A stretch of DNA of 64,000 nt from SFLA01 sp045595165 (lineage in GTDB: Bacteria; Bacillota; Clostridia; Oscillospirales; CAG-382): positions 30,566-94,565 of the forward strand of contig JAZNZY010000023.1 of assembly GCA_045595165.1 (NCBI GenBank), written 5' to 3'. The position numbers and the translations under genes were made by a program. The notes beneath the pieces are model-generated. The model had not been told where the DNA came from. It saw only the letters and a list, made by a program, of their open reading frames with translations, and ran no database searches. Shown here one piece after another: positions 24,978 through 35,071 of the stretch. Each line of letters begins with the position of its first letter. The stretch's first letter is position 1.

Positions 24978-25853
24978 GTGAGCGATTTTCTTTATTACGT
25001 TAAGGAAACTCTGTTAAATATTACAGTAATAGATGTTATTGATATTGTTATCGTTTCTTTTTTACTGTATTACACTTTTAAATTTATACAAGAGCGCCGT
25101 GCCGCCAAGCTTGCCATCGGTCTTATATTACTGCTGGCTTTGCTGCTTGTCAGTGAAGTGCTTAATATGCATGCGCTCAACTTTATACTTTCAAATCTTT
25201 TCAGTGTCGGAATTATTGCGCTGGTTATCGTATTCCAGCCGGAATTGCGCAGCGTGCTTGAGAAGGTGGGTGGTGAATCCCTGCGGAGTATAAGGGGAAA
25301 AATGGATGACGAAACTGTTTCTCTGTATACCGAATGTATTACCGAGGTGGCAGTAGCCGCAGAACAGCTTTCTCAATCCAAAACGGGTGCTTTAATGGTA
25401 TTTGAGCGTTCCACCAAGCTTGGCGACGTTATCCGTACCGGTACAGTACTGGATGCAAAACCCACGTCTTTCCTTATCGGCAACATATTTTTCAACAAAG
25501 CGCCCTTACACGACGGCGCGGTTATATTCAGAGAAGGCCGTATCCACGCCGCAGGCTGTTTTTTGCCTTTGTCCGATAATAACGAGATCGTAAAAGACCT
25601 CGGTACCCGCCACCGCGCAGGTATAGGTATGAGCGAAAACAGTGATGCTATCGTACTTATTATATCCGAAGAAACGGGAATAATCTCCGTTGCATCTGAT
25701 GGCGTACTTAAAAGAGGCTTTTCCCGTAAGAAGCTGGAAACTTATCTCGAATCTCAGCTTATAGTAAAAGAGAACTCTTTGAAGAGCAAGGTTAAAAACC
25801 AGCTTACCCGTATTACAAAAAAGAAAAAGGGGGATGAAAAGGTTGATCAATAA
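24978..25853 (+). CDS. cdaA: Diadenylate cyclase CdaA
   Basis: CdaA makes the second messenger c-di-AMP from two ATP molecules at the membrane; c-di-AMP controls potassium and osmolyte balance. The 291-residue protein has three N-terminal transmembrane helices (about 13-33, 44-62 and 68-88). The DAC domain follows, with the catalytic D-G-A at 179-181 and R-H-R-A-G at 211-215. A basic tail ends it. The start is GTG at 24978 behind GGGAGG. A YbbR-domain gene overlaps its end, as in the usual cdaA-cdaR pair. Confidence 0.96.
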   Translation: MSDFLYYVKETLLNITVIDVIDIVIVSFLLYYTFKFIQERRAAKLAIGLILLLALLLVSEVLNMHALNFILSNLFSVGIIALVIVFQPELRSVLEKVGGESLRSIRGKMDDETVSLYTECITEVAVAAEQLSQSKTGALMVFERSTKLGDVIRTGTVLDAKPTSFLIGNIFFNKAPLHDGAVIFREGRIHAAGCFLPLSDNNEIVKDLGTRHRAGIGMSENSDAIVLIISEETGIISVASDGVLKRGFSRKKLETYLESQLIVKENSLKSKVKNQLTRITKKKKGDEKVDQ

Positions 25854-27114
25854 GCTTAAAGACGTTTCCAATTCAGTCCCTCGTCCCAATAAGAGAAAGA
25901 TCGTTACTTTCTCCACAGCGTTTCTCGCGGTTGTTTCCGCTGTTGTGCTTTGGTTTTTTGCTATAGACTATGATAGCCCCGATTACACCAAGACTTTTTC
26001 AAATATCAAGGTAGAAGTTACCGGGTTGTCCGAGCTTCGTCAGACGATGGGTTATACCCTTATTGAGGAGCCGGATCTTACCGTTGACGTAACCATCGCC
26101 GGCAAGCGTACCGACGTTAATCAGGTGCGTTCCTCCGAAATCACCGCTTCCATAGATTTGTCTACCGTGGCAGCGGCAGGGGAGAATAAGTTTTCCGTAC
26201 AGATATCTTCTCCCAACGGTACGACCGTGGCATCCCAAAGCATAAGCGAAGTAAGATTGTATGTCGATAATTTTATTTCGAAGCAATACACGGTCAAGGT
26301 GCGAAATCTTAATTACACTTTGGCTGAGCATTTGCATATCGATACCGTAAACTGCAGTCCCGCTACCGTTACGGTTTGGGGACCCGAGAATGAGCTGGAA
26401 AAAATATCCGGTGCGTACGTTGATCTTGAACTTGGTGAGCTTGTAAACTCCGTCAAGGTTACGGCAAGTGCAAAGCTTCTCGATATTAATAACGCAGAGG
26501 TCAACAACCCTTATATAATGGTTGCAAACAGCTCTGTTACCGCATCTGTTTCCGTTTACGCAGAAAAAGAAGTGCCTGTCCGCGTAAAACTTATCGGAGG
26601 TATATATTCCGGCCTTACGGCTGACATCCGCTGTGATATCGACACGGTCTTGCTCCGCGGAACTGTAGAGCGTATGGCAAATATAAGCGAATACGTTATT
26701 GAAATCGATGAAACCGATACTCAGTTTGATTTGCCTGTAAAGGTACTTATAACGCCTCCCGTGGGAAGTATAAACGTAGGGGAAGAACAGTATGCAACCG
26801 TTCTTATTTCGGTTCCGGATATCGGCAAGCTGGATATGATAATACCCTCGAAAAACATCGAATTCATCAATATGCCGGAGGAATTCAGCGCAAAAGCTCT
26901 CAAGGACGTGGTAATTGAGCTTCGCGGTCTGCAGGATGTACTTAACACCCTTACCGAGGAGGATATCAAGCTGAGCGTGGATATGTCCCTTTTGGGAGAT
27001 CTGTCTGCGGGAAGTATGACCGTTCCGGTAACGGTAACCATTTCAAACGAAGCTGTTTCGGGTATATTTGTTTACAACCGTAACGCATATACCGTTGAGA
27101 TAATTATAAAATAA
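25834..27114 (+). CDS. cdaR: YbbR-domain membrane protein (CdaR-type regulator of CdaA)
   Basis: A 426-residue protein with one transmembrane helix (about residues 24-44) and a long extracytoplasmic part. That part is made of about four YbbR beta-repeats; one repeat contains P-A-T-V-T-V-W-G-P-E and another P-S-K-N-I-E-F-I-N. In Bacillus and relatives CdaR binds and tunes CdaA; here that role is inferred from the pairing. The first ATG (25834) touches its G-rich ribosome site, so a TTG at 25843, spaced 8 bases from GGGGA, may be the true start. glmM, often the third gene, is absent. Confidence 0.9.
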   Translation: MKRLINKLKDVSNSVPRPNKRKIVTFSTAFLAVVSAVVLWFFAIDYDSPDYTKTFSNIKVEVTGLSELRQTMGYTLIEEPDLTVDVTIAGKRTDVNQVRSSEITASIDLSTVAAAGENKFSVQISSPNGTTVASQSISEVRLYVDNFISKQYTVKVRNLNYTLAEHLHIDTVNCSPATVTVWGPENELEKISGAYVDLELGELVNSVKVTASAKLLDINNAEVNNPYIMVANSSVTASVSVYAEKEVPVRVKLIGGIYSGLTADIRCDIDTVLLRGTVERMANISEYVIEIDETDTQFDLPVKVLITPPVGSINVGEEQYATVLISVPDIGKLDMIIPSKNIEFINMPEEFSAKALKDVVIELRGLQDVLNTLTEEDIKLSVDMSLLGDLSAGSMTVPVTVTISNEAVSGIFVYNRNAYTVEIIIK

Positions 27115-27133
27115 ATTTTAGGAGATGAAGGCC

Positions 27134-29212
27134 TTGACTTCAAGGAAGTGGGTCATAAACGGCGCCAATACAACCGCCGCCGCTGCATTACGGGCGGAAA
27201 GCGGATATTTGCCTCTCACAGCAAGATTGCTTTGCTCCAGAGGATTTGATACATCCGCTAAGGTTGCCGATTTTTACGATACAGAAAAACTTTCTTTTTA
27301 CGATCCCTATCTGCTCAAGGATATGGATAAAGCGGTTGACCGCATAAAAAAAGCTATACAAAACAAAGAGCGCGTTTGTATTTACGGCGATTACGACGTG
27401 GACGGTGTTACTTCCACCACTATGTTGTATACATATCTGCGTTCTCTCGGCGTAGAAACTACATATTTTATTCCCGAGCGTATGAACGAGGGGTACGGAC
27501 TAAGCCGTACTGCCATTGAGCGCTTTGCGGGCAATGTGGATCTGCTTATCACCGTTGACACGGGTATAACCGCCGTCGCCGAAACCGAATACGCAAAGCA
27601 GTTCGGAATGGATATGATCATAACCGACCACCACAGTTGCAGGGATACTCTTCCCGATGCGATAGCGGTCGTCAACCCTCACAGAGAAGATTGCGAATAT
27701 CCCTTCAAAAAGCTTGCTGGGGTAGGCGTAGTGTTCAAGCTTCTTTGCGCCCTCCACGGAAACAGCGATGATATATGCAAACGCTACGGTGAAATAGTTG
27801 CTATCGGCACTATTGCCGATGTTATGCCCATCGTTGGCGAAAACCGTCTTATTGCGGCAATAGGTATCGAAAACCTTTCAAACACTAAGTATCACGGCTT
27901 GCGTGCGCTTATGGAGCAGGTTGGTATATTCAGAAACGGCAAAAAGGTTAAAAAAATAACTTCTTCCACCATAGGATATGTGCTTGCGCCACGTATCAAC
28001 GCCGCTGGCAGAATTACCAGCGCTGTGCGTGCGGTTGAGCTTTTACTTGCGGATAACGAAAACGATGCAAGCCGTATCGCCGCAGAGCTTTGCGAAATAA
28101 ATAAGCTTCGCCAATCCACCGAGCTTGATATTTATAATCAGGCACTTTCCCAGATAACCGAGCAACATCCCGATAATACGGCGTACGTCCTTTCTTCCGA
28201 CGGATGGCATCAAGGCGTTATCGGCGTGGTTGCATCCCGTATAACAGAGAAGTACTCGCTTCCCAGCGTATTGTTCTCTTTTGACGGTGATATAGGAAAG
28301 GGAAGCGGCAGAAGCATTAAAGGATTTTCCCTTATGGATGCCTTGGCTGAATGCTCCGACCTTTTGCTTGAATACGGCGGGCACGAGCTTGCAGCAGGTC
28401 TTTCTATCGAACGCAAGAACCTGGAGGCTTTTTCTGCCCGTCTGAACGATTATGCGGAAAAGCATATAAAGAAAAACGAGCTTGTTATTCCTCTTGAGAT
28501 CGACTGCGAAGCGGCATTTTCCGAGCTTACTCTCCGTCAGGCGGAGGATATTCAGCGTCTTGAGCCCTTCGGCTTGTCAAATCCCGTTCCCGTATTTATT
28601 CTTAAAGGTGCGGTTATAAAGAACGTAACACCTCTTTCCGGCGGAAAGCATATGAAGATACGAGTTTCCGATGGCGGCAGAAGCGACCTTACCGCCGTGT
28701 ACTTCGGAATGAGTGCAGAAAGCTTTTCTCTCTGCGAAGGGGATCGGTGCGATATAGCCTTTTCTCTTGAAATCAACGAGTTTATGGGCACAGCAACGCC
28801 CCAGCTTCTCGTTAAGGATATAAGACTTGCAGAAGGCGAAAACGATAAGCTTGACAGCGAATACGAAGCATATCTTCGTGCCGTCGATTTCGAGGATCAG
28901 TGTCCCGTATCTGCGGATTGTATTCCCACTCTCGCAGATTTCAGAGAAGTGTTCCGTTATCTTCGCCGCAGCTTTGACGGCAGCAAGCCTTCATCGGTAC
29001 GCCGCCTTGTCAGCAATATCCGCGAGGAAACGGGCAACGATATAAATGTTTGTAAAATTTTAATTATCAGCGACGTTTTGCAGGAGCAAGGTATTGCAGA
29101 AGTAGAGCATATACCCGGTATGATGATCCGCATCGGCTTAAAGCCCTTCAGCGGAAAGATCAATCTTGATAATTCCAGACTTTTGGGAATGGTAAAAGCA
29201 AAACACGCGTAA
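27134..29212 (+). CDS. recJ: Single-stranded-DNA-specific exonuclease RecJ
   Basis: RecJ degrades single-stranded DNA 5' to 3' in recombination and mismatch repair. The protein is about 692 residues. DHH-superfamily motifs are visible: Y-G-D-Y-D-V-D-G-V-T-S-T, L-I-T-V-D-T-G-I, and I-T-D-H-H-S. They are followed by G-T-I-A-D-V-M-P and, in the DHHA1 domain, G-G-H-E-L-A-A-G-L-S. A C-terminal OB-like domain follows. An in-frame ATG at 27125 directly abuts the AGGAG site; TTG 27134 has a proper 9-base spacing and is preferred. Confidence 0.95.
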   Translation: MTSRKWVINGANTTAAAALRAESGYLPLTARLLCSRGFDTSAKVADFYDTEKLSFYDPYLLKDMDKAVDRIKKAIQNKERVCIYGDYDVDGVTSTTMLYTYLRSLGVETTYFIPERMNEGYGLSRTAIERFAGNVDLLITVDTGITAVAETEYAKQFGMDMIITDHHSCRDTLPDAIAVVNPHREDCEYPFKKLAGVGVVFKLLCALHGNSDDICKRYGEIVAIGTIADVMPIVGENRLIAAIGIENLSNTKYHGLRALMEQVGIFRNGKKVKKITSSTIGYVLAPRINAAGRITSAVRAVELLLADNENDASRIAAELCEINKLRQSTELDIYNQALSQITEQHPDNTAYVLSSDGWHQGVIGVVASRITEKYSLPSVLFSFDGDIGKGSGRSIKGFSLMDALAECSDLLLEYGGHELAAGLSIERKNLEAFSARLNDYAEKHIKKNELVIPLEIDCEAAFSELTLRQAEDIQRLEPFGLSNPVPVFILKGAVIKNVTPLSGGKHMKIRVSDGGRSDLTAVYFGMSAESFSLCEGDRCDIAFSLEINEFMGTATPQLLVKDIRLAEGENDKLDSEYEAYLRAVDFEDQCPVSADCIPTLADFREVFRYLRRSFDGSKPSSVRRLVSNIREETGNDINVCKILIISDVLQEQGIAEVEHIPGMMIRIGLKPFSGKINLDNSRLLGMVKAKHA

Positions 29213-29224
29213 AACAGGTGTAAT

Positions 29225-31432
29225 ATGTCTGTAAGTTTTGAAAGCTTTATAGAAAAGTTAAAACAAAACGGAGGCTACGATATAGCCAAGATCACAAAAG
29301 CATATGAATTCGCATATAGGATGCATGATGGACAGACCCGCATTTCCGGTGAGCCGTACATCATTCACCCACTTTCTGTTGCGGGTATCGTAGCTGATCT
29401 TCAGCTTGATACAGATTCTATATGTGCTGCCTTTTTGCACGATACCGTGGAGGATTGCGGTGAAAAGGTTACTCTTAACGTTATAAACAAGGAGTTTGGA
29501 AGCGACGTTGCCGATCTTGTTGACGGCGTTACCAAGCTCGTCCACATCCGCTTCGAAACCAAGCAGGATGAAAGTATCGAGAATTTGCGTAAAATGTTCC
29601 TTGCAATGAGCAAGGATCTGCGCGTAATTTTTATAAAGCTTGCCGATCGTCTTCACAATATGCGTACTCTTGACGTACGCCGTGAGGAAAAACAGCGTGC
29701 CGTTGCATTGGAAACAATGCACGTTTACGCACCCTTGGCTCACCGCCTCGGTATCCAGAAGATAAAGCAGGAGCTTGAAATGCTTGCTCTCAAATATCTG
29801 GATCCCATCGGGTTTCGTGAGGTTGAGGTAGACGTTGAAAAACGTTACGGCAAAAATAAAGGTTTTTTGGATCATTACAAATCTCTGGTCGGCGCAAAGC
29901 TTGATGAAAACCATATCAAGTACCGTCTTGAGGGCCGTATAAAATCCATATATTCCATTTACAAAAAGATGTATTCAGGTAGTAAAAGCTTTGAAGAAAT
30001 CTACGATTTTTATGCTATACGTATAATCGTGGATACCGAGCTTGATTGCTATACATCTTTGGGTATAATTCACGAAGCCTTTAACTTTATTCCCGGCAGA
30101 TTCAAGGATTACATTTCCACGCCAAAGCCCAATCTTTACCGTTCTCTTCACACTACCGTTATAGGTAAAGAGGGTATTCCCGTGGAAGTGCAGATCCGTA
30201 CCTGGGAAATGCACCGAGAAGCAGAATACGGTCTTGCCGCCCATTGGAAGTATAAATCAGGTGAGCAGGCAAAAGCGCTGGTAGATCAAAAGCTTCAGTG
30301 GATACGCACTCTGTTGGAAACCGAGAAGGATACCGACGATCCCGATGAATTCTACAGACCTCTTAAAATAGACCTTTTCGAGGACGAGATATTTGTATTT
30401 ACCCCCAAGGGAGATGTTATCAACCTTCCCACCAACGCAACTCCTATAGACTTTGCATATGCCATCCACTCTGCTGTCGGAAACAAAATGGTAGGCGCTC
30501 GTGTCAACGGCAGTATCGTTCCCATAGATTCTATTCTTGAAAACGGTCAGATCGTTGAGGTTATCACCTCTTCCGCATCCAAAGGTCCCAGCCGAGATTG
30601 GCTTAAAATAGTTCGTTCCGGCGAAGCAAGAAACAAAATACGCCAGTATTTCAAAAAAGAAATGCGGGCGGAGAATATAATTGTTGGTAAAACCGAGGTT
30701 GATCGTGAGCTTAAGCGTTACGGCAGAAGCTATTCCGAAGCGCAAAAGAACGAGATCGTTACAAACGTTGCTGCCCGTATCAGCTTGCCCGATCCCGATG
30801 ATCTATATAATAATATAGGCTACGGCGGACTTTCTATCAGTAAGATCGCCGCAAAATTAAAGGATGAATTTACCCGCGTGGTGTGTCCTCCCGAGCCTGT
30901 GGAAGAAGCGCCGGTGCCCGAAAAGCCTGCGGCTCCCAGAGGAAGAATCGCCAATTCGCAATCCGTAATTATTGATAGCGTTTCCGGTTGCGAGGTTAAA
31001 TTTGCAAAATGCTGTAATCCTCTTCCCGGTGACAGTATTATCGGATTTATTACCAAAGGCTATGGTGTTTCTATCCACAAGTACGATTGTCCCAACGCGC
31101 AGGCAGGCTTGCAAAAGCCCGAGGATAAAGACAGATGGGTGGTCGCTTCCTGGTCCGAGCAGATCGAAAAGCGGGAAGTCGGCAAGTTTGATGCGGTGTT
31201 GAATGTATATGCGGATTATTCTTCCGCACTGTTTGCAGACATTTCAGTTCAGCTTAAAAATATGTCTGTTGATATTATTTCTATATCATCAAAGGAAAAT
31301 ATAGGCAGTTGCCTGCTTACCGTGGTTATTAAGTGTAGCAGTATCGACCATCTGCACAGCATAATGTCCCAGTTGCGTAAGGTACCTAACGTGCGCGACG
31401 TTACCCGCGGCAGCGAAGGCAGGGTAGTATAA
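29225..31432 (+). CDS. relA: RelA/SpoT-family (p)ppGpp synthetase/hydrolase
   Basis: A bifunctional stringent-response enzyme that makes and breaks (p)ppGpp. The 735-residue protein has the full Rel architecture: an HD hydrolase domain with H-D-T-V-E-D near residue 76 and a late R-L-H-N-M-R-T-L; a synthetase domain with Y-D-F-Y-A-I-R-I-I and P-K-P-N-L-Y-R-S-L-H-T-T; a TGS domain near 385-445; and a C-terminal ACT domain. The intact HD motif argues that it hydrolyses as well as synthesises. It lies 12 bases after recJ, and dtd follows immediately, the usual rel-dtd pairing. Confidence 0.97.
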   Translation: MSVSFESFIEKLKQNGGYDIAKITKAYEFAYRMHDGQTRISGEPYIIHPLSVAGIVADLQLDTDSICAAFLHDTVEDCGEKVTLNVINKEFGSDVADLVDGVTKLVHIRFETKQDESIENLRKMFLAMSKDLRVIFIKLADRLHNMRTLDVRREEKQRAVALETMHVYAPLAHRLGIQKIKQELEMLALKYLDPIGFREVEVDVEKRYGKNKGFLDHYKSLVGAKLDENHIKYRLEGRIKSIYSIYKKMYSGSKSFEEIYDFYAIRIIVDTELDCYTSLGIIHEAFNFIPGRFKDYISTPKPNLYRSLHTTVIGKEGIPVEVQIRTWEMHREAEYGLAAHWKYKSGEQAKALVDQKLQWIRTLLETEKDTDDPDEFYRPLKIDLFEDEIFVFTPKGDVINLPTNATPIDFAYAIHSAVGNKMVGARVNGSIVPIDSILENGQIVEVITSSASKGPSRDWLKIVRSGEARNKIRQYFKKEMRAENIIVGKTEVDRELKRYGRSYSEAQKNEIVTNVAARISLPDPDDLYNNIGYGGLSISKIAAKLKDEFTRVVCPPEPVEEAPVPEKPAAPRGRIANSQSVIIDSVSGCEVKFAKCCNPLPGDSIIGFITKGYGVSIHKYDCPNAQAGLQKPEDKDRWVVASWSEQIEKREVGKFDAVLNVYADYSSALFADISVQLKNMSVDIISISSKENIGSCLLTVVIKCSSIDHLHSIMSQLRKVPNVRDVTRGSEGRVV

Positions 31433-31876
31433 ATGAAAATTGTCATTCAGCGCGTGCTTTCCGCCTCTTGCACTGTGGAAGGAGAGCATATATCAAATAT
31501 CGGTATAGGCCTTTTGGTGTTTTGCGGTGTAACTGCAACCGATACCGAGGAGGATATTAAAAAAGCGGCGAAAAAAATATCGGGAATGCGTATCTTCCGC
31601 AATGATGCGGGCAAGATGTCATTGTCGGTCGGTGACGTGGGAGGAAGTGTAATGCTTATCTCCAATTTCACCCTTTGCGCCGATTGTTCGCACGGCAGAC
31701 GGCCCGAGTTTTTGTCTGCCGCACCTGCCGCCAAGGCAGAGGAATATTATAATAAATTAGCCGCTATGATCGGGGAATCCCTTCCCGTTGTGTGCGGTGT
31801 TTTCGGAGGAGATATGCGTATCAGTGCGGAAAACTTCGGTCCCGTTACTGTATACCTTGATACTGCTTCTTTATGA
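31433..31876 (+). CDS. dtd: D-aminoacyl-tRNA deacylase
   Basis: Dtd removes D-amino acids (for example D-Tyr) wrongly attached to tRNAs. The 147-residue protein matches the family length and starts M-K-I-V-I-Q-R-V. The catalytic S-x-F-T-L motif reads SNFTL here (more often SQFTL), and the cross-subunit Gly-Pro motif appears as FGPVTVYLDT near the C terminus. Its ATG directly follows the relA stop, and it overlaps hemZ by 4 bases. Confidence 0.95.
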   Translation: MKIVIQRVLSASCTVEGEHISNIGIGLLVFCGVTATDTEEDIKKAAKKISGMRIFRNDAGKMSLSVGDVGGSVMLISNFTLCADCSHGRRPEFLSAAPAAKAEEYYNKLAAMIGESLPVVCGVFGGDMRISAENFGPVTVYLDTASL

Positions 31877-33360
31877 AACTTACAATAAATAATACCACAG
31901 GTCTGTTAAACGATTATTATTTTCAGACACTATCTCTACTTTATTTCCCCGGTGAAAAATTCCCCACCGGGGTTGATTTAAGTCCCAACAGCGCGGAATA
32001 TTATTTGGAAAAGCGGGGTAACGGTTATTACGGAAAAGCCGTATTACATACCGCTTTCGCTTGTGAGCAGGGCGAATTTTGTACCGATGGATACGATTTT
32101 TCCGTTCCCGTACACGATGAACTTAATGCTCAATGTGCAATCGGAAAAGCGTTTCTCATTGCAGGCGAAAAGCTGTTTGGATTTTCACTTCCTTGGGGTT
32201 ATATTACCGGTCTTCGCCCCGTAAAACGTGCAAGATTTTACCTTGATAAAGGCTACGATGACGAAACCGTAACCCGTCTTTTTGTAAAGGACCACAATAT
32301 TTCCAAAGAAAAAACCGAGCTTTCCATTCGTACTGCTCATAATGAGATCCGTATGCTTAAGGACGTGGGCGAAAAAACGGCGGGACTTTATATCTCCATA
32401 CCTTTTTGCCCCACAAGATGTCAGTACTGCTCTTTTGTTTCGTATTCAACTCCCAGACTTTTAAAAATGCTTCCCGAATACGTTGAGCTGCTTATCAAGG
32501 ATATACAGTCCACAGCGGCTGTGCTCAGTGAATTGGGAATAAAGCTTTCTGCCATCTACGTTGGCGGAGGCACTCCCTCCATTCTTTCGCCTGAGCAGAC
32601 CCGCCGTGTTCTCGGCACCGTTACAGATAATTTCGATCTTTCGTCTTTGCGGGAATTTACCTTTGAAGCGGGCAGACCGGATACTATTACCGCAGACAAG
32701 CTTATAGCGGCAAAAGAAAACGGCGTGTCCCGTGTAAGCATTAATCCCCAAAGCCTTAACGAGAACGTCCTCCGCGCTATTGGCAGACAGCATACTACAC
32801 AGCAGTTTTTCGATGCGTATGAGATCGCCTGCGGTATCGGATTTGACAGTATCAACGCCGATCTTATCGCAGGACTTCCTGAAGATACGTTCGAAACCTT
32901 TTGTTCCAGCTTTGAAAAAGTACTTTCCATGGGCTTCGAGAATATAACTTTACATACCCTCAGCATAAAAAATGCCGCGGCGTTGCGTTTTTCCAAGGAA
33001 AACGTTTACGATCCTTCGGGCAAGCTTGCTATTTCCTGCGTGCAATATGTTTATGACCGTATGCTGGAAAGCGGTATGGAGCCTTATTATCTGTACAGGC
33101 AGAAAAACACCGTCGGTAATGCGGAAAATACGGGATATTCCGTTCCCGGTAAAGAGAATTTGTATAATATCCTTATGATGGAGGAGCACTCCAGCGTGTT
33201 CGCCTGCGGTGCGGGTGCAATAACCAAGCTGGTTTCTCCCGATGAAGAGATAATTGACCGTATCGCCCACCAGAAGTACCCGTACGAATATCTTGATACT
33301 CCCAAGGGAATCGGTGAAGATAGGATAAAAAAGTTTTATAAGCAGCATTTTGGATGCTGA
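31873..33360 (+). CDS. hemZ: Coproporphyrinogen dehydrogenase HemZ-like radical SAM protein
   Basis: A 495-residue radical SAM protein of the HemZ group, related to oxygen-independent coproporphyrinogen III oxidase. The cluster cysteines are Cys179, Cys183 and Cys186 in CPTRCQYC, inside the family's Y-I-S-I-P-F-C-P-x-R-C. An N-terminal domain of about 165 residues, typical of HemZ and not of HemN/HemW, precedes it. No other haem biosynthesis gene is in the window, so the true role could be haem-related or a housekeeping function. The dtd-hemZ order is common in Clostridia. Confidence 0.9.
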   Translation: MKLTINNTTGLLNDYYFQTLSLLYFPGEKFPTGVDLSPNSAEYYLEKRGNGYYGKAVLHTAFACEQGEFCTDGYDFSVPVHDELNAQCAIGKAFLIAGEKLFGFSLPWGYITGLRPVKRARFYLDKGYDDETVTRLFVKDHNISKEKTELSIRTAHNEIRMLKDVGEKTAGLYISIPFCPTRCQYCSFVSYSTPRLLKMLPEYVELLIKDIQSTAAVLSELGIKLSAIYVGGGTPSILSPEQTRRVLGTVTDNFDLSSLREFTFEAGRPDTITADKLIAAKENGVSRVSINPQSLNENVLRAIGRQHTTQQFFDAYEIACGIGFDSINADLIAGLPEDTFETFCSSFEKVLSMGFENITLHTLSIKNAAALRFSKENVYDPSGKLAISCVQYVYDRMLESGMEPYYLYRQKNTVGNAENTGYSVPGKENLYNILMMEEHSSVFACGAGAITKLVSPDEEIIDRIAHQKYPYEYLDTPKGIGEDRIKKFYKQHFGC

Positions 33361-33391
33361 CACGTTGTGTTTCGTTTAATGAAAGGACGTT

Positions 33392-35071
33392 ATGAGTAAT
33401 ATAGATAAGTCTTCCAAAAGCTTTGTAGCGGAAGCCGCCATAATTTCTGTTTCAAATTTTGCCGTCAAGCTTGTAGGCGTGCTTTTTAAAATTCCTCTTG
33501 CCAATCAGCTTGGGGAGTTTATGGGTGTTTTTAACGCCGCATATTCTATATACGCAATGCTGTTTATGATCTCCACATCGGGACTTCCCGTAGCGGTATC
33601 AAAGCTCGTTGCCATCGCAAAAGAGAAGGGAAGACGCCGTGAAGCCTCGCAGGTATTCCGTACCTGCGCTTTAACCTTCGGTACCATCGGCTTTCTTTGT
33701 TCTTTTGGAATGTTTTTGGGTGCGGATATAATTTGTGATATCACTGCACATCCCGGTGCGGAGATACCTATGCGCGTTATCTCGCCCACTTTGTTTATTA
33801 TTTGTATAACTGCATCTATACGAGGTTATTTTCAGGGACTTCGCAAAATGGTTCCCACCGCCGTTTCCAATTTTATCGAAGCGGTGTTAAAGCTCATTCT
33901 GGGCTTGGGCGGTGCGGCGTTTGCCGCTTCCAGAGGATGGAGCGGACCCGTGCAGGCGGCGTTTGCTGTTTCGGGTATTTCTATCGGCGTAGTTGTGGGA
34001 ACCGTTTATCTTGCAATCTGCTATTATAAGCAGCGCAATTCAAATATTCCCGATACGGATCCCACCGTTTCTCCCCGTTCAACTCTCGCAAAAGCAGCCC
34101 TTCGCGTTGCTATTCCCGTAACGTTGGCAGGCTCCGCATTGTATTTCTCTACCTTCTTCGATACGGTTGTTATCAATAACCGCCTTATCGCATCGGGCTT
34201 TACCGAGGAAATGGCGGACAGACTTTATACCGCATATACGACCCTTGCGATTTCTATATCGGATCTCGTTCCGTCCACGCTGGTGTATCCCATAGCGTTA
34301 AGTATACTTCCTGCTATGACCGCCGCTTTGGAGGGAAAGCGTACCAAAGAGGTAAGAGGATACATACATTCCTCTATCCGAATTTCGGGAATAATCGCTA
34401 TTCCCAGTGCTTTCGGTCTTGCTGTTCTTGCACGTCCCGTTATACAGATGATATATTTCGGCTCTCTTTCCAAAGAAATAACCCTGCTGGACGGAACAAC
34501 TGTTATGCCTATTGACGTAGGTGCAGCTTCGCTTGCAATTTTGTCTGCGGGAATAGTATTCCTTTCCCTTATGTCAACGACCAACGCATTACTCCACTCT
34601 TACGGCAAAAATTTCCTTCCCGTAATTTCCATAACCGTAGGTATAGTTTTGCTTATAATCACGGAAACGTTGTTGGTTGGAATTCCCGCCGTGGGAATAT
34701 ACGGTGCGCCTATCGCTTCTCTCATATGCTATATGACCGCTACCTTCCTTAATATGCGCGCTGTACGCAAGGTTTCGGGAATGCGGCTCAACCCCGTAAA
34801 ATTGTTCGGCAAGCCCGTGATCTGCTCGGCACTTTGTGCTCTTGCTGCATTCGGCGGATATTCTCTGTCCAAGCTGTTTGTTGACGGCTCATCACGTCTT
34901 GATAACATAGTAATGTTCGTTTTCGGCGTTATCCCCGGTGTTGTGGTCTATGTAGCGACTATGCTGGCGTTCAAGGGAATTACCGCAACAGAGGTAAGAT
35001 TGCTTCCTTTCGGCAATCGCATTGCCGCGATATTTATAAAATGCGGCTTTCTTAAGGAGAGTGTAAAATGA
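33392..35071 (+). CDS. MOP-superfamily lipid/polysaccharide flippase (YabM/SpoVB-like)
   Basis: A 559-residue integral membrane protein with about 14 hydrophobic helices. It belongs to the polysaccharide-transport/MurJ-SpoVB group, which flips lipid-linked sugars across the membrane. The N-terminal signature reads F-A-V-K-L-V-G-V-L-F-K-I-P-L-A-N-x-L-G. Its position before mazG, hup, rqcP, yabP and yabQ matches yabM of Bacillus, supporting a cell-wall or spore-envelope role. It overlaps mazG by 4 bases. Distinguishing MurJ-type lipid II flipping from an exopolysaccharide role needs phylogeny. Confidence 0.88.
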   Translation: MSNIDKSSKSFVAEAAIISVSNFAVKLVGVLFKIPLANQLGEFMGVFNAAYSIYAMLFMISTSGLPVAVSKLVAIAKEKGRRREASQVFRTCALTFGTIGFLCSFGMFLGADIICDITAHPGAEIPMRVISPTLFIICITASIRGYFQGLRKMVPTAVSNFIEAVLKLILGLGGAAFAASRGWSGPVQAAFAVSGISIGVVVGTVYLAICYYKQRNSNIPDTDPTVSPRSTLAKAALRVAIPVTLAGSALYFSTFFDTVVINNRLIASGFTEEMADRLYTAYTTLAISISDLVPSTLVYPIALSILPAMTAALEGKRTKEVRGYIHSSIRISGIIAIPSAFGLAVLARPVIQMIYFGSLSKEITLLDGTTVMPIDVGAASLAILSAGIVFLSLMSTTNALLHSYGKNFLPVISITVGIVLLIITETLLVGIPAVGIYGAPIASLICYMTATFLNMRAVRKVSGMRLNPVKLFGKPVICSALCALAAFGGYSLSKLFVDGSSRLDNIVMFVFGVIPGVVVYVATMLAFKGITATEVRLLPFGNRIAAIFIKCGFLKESVK

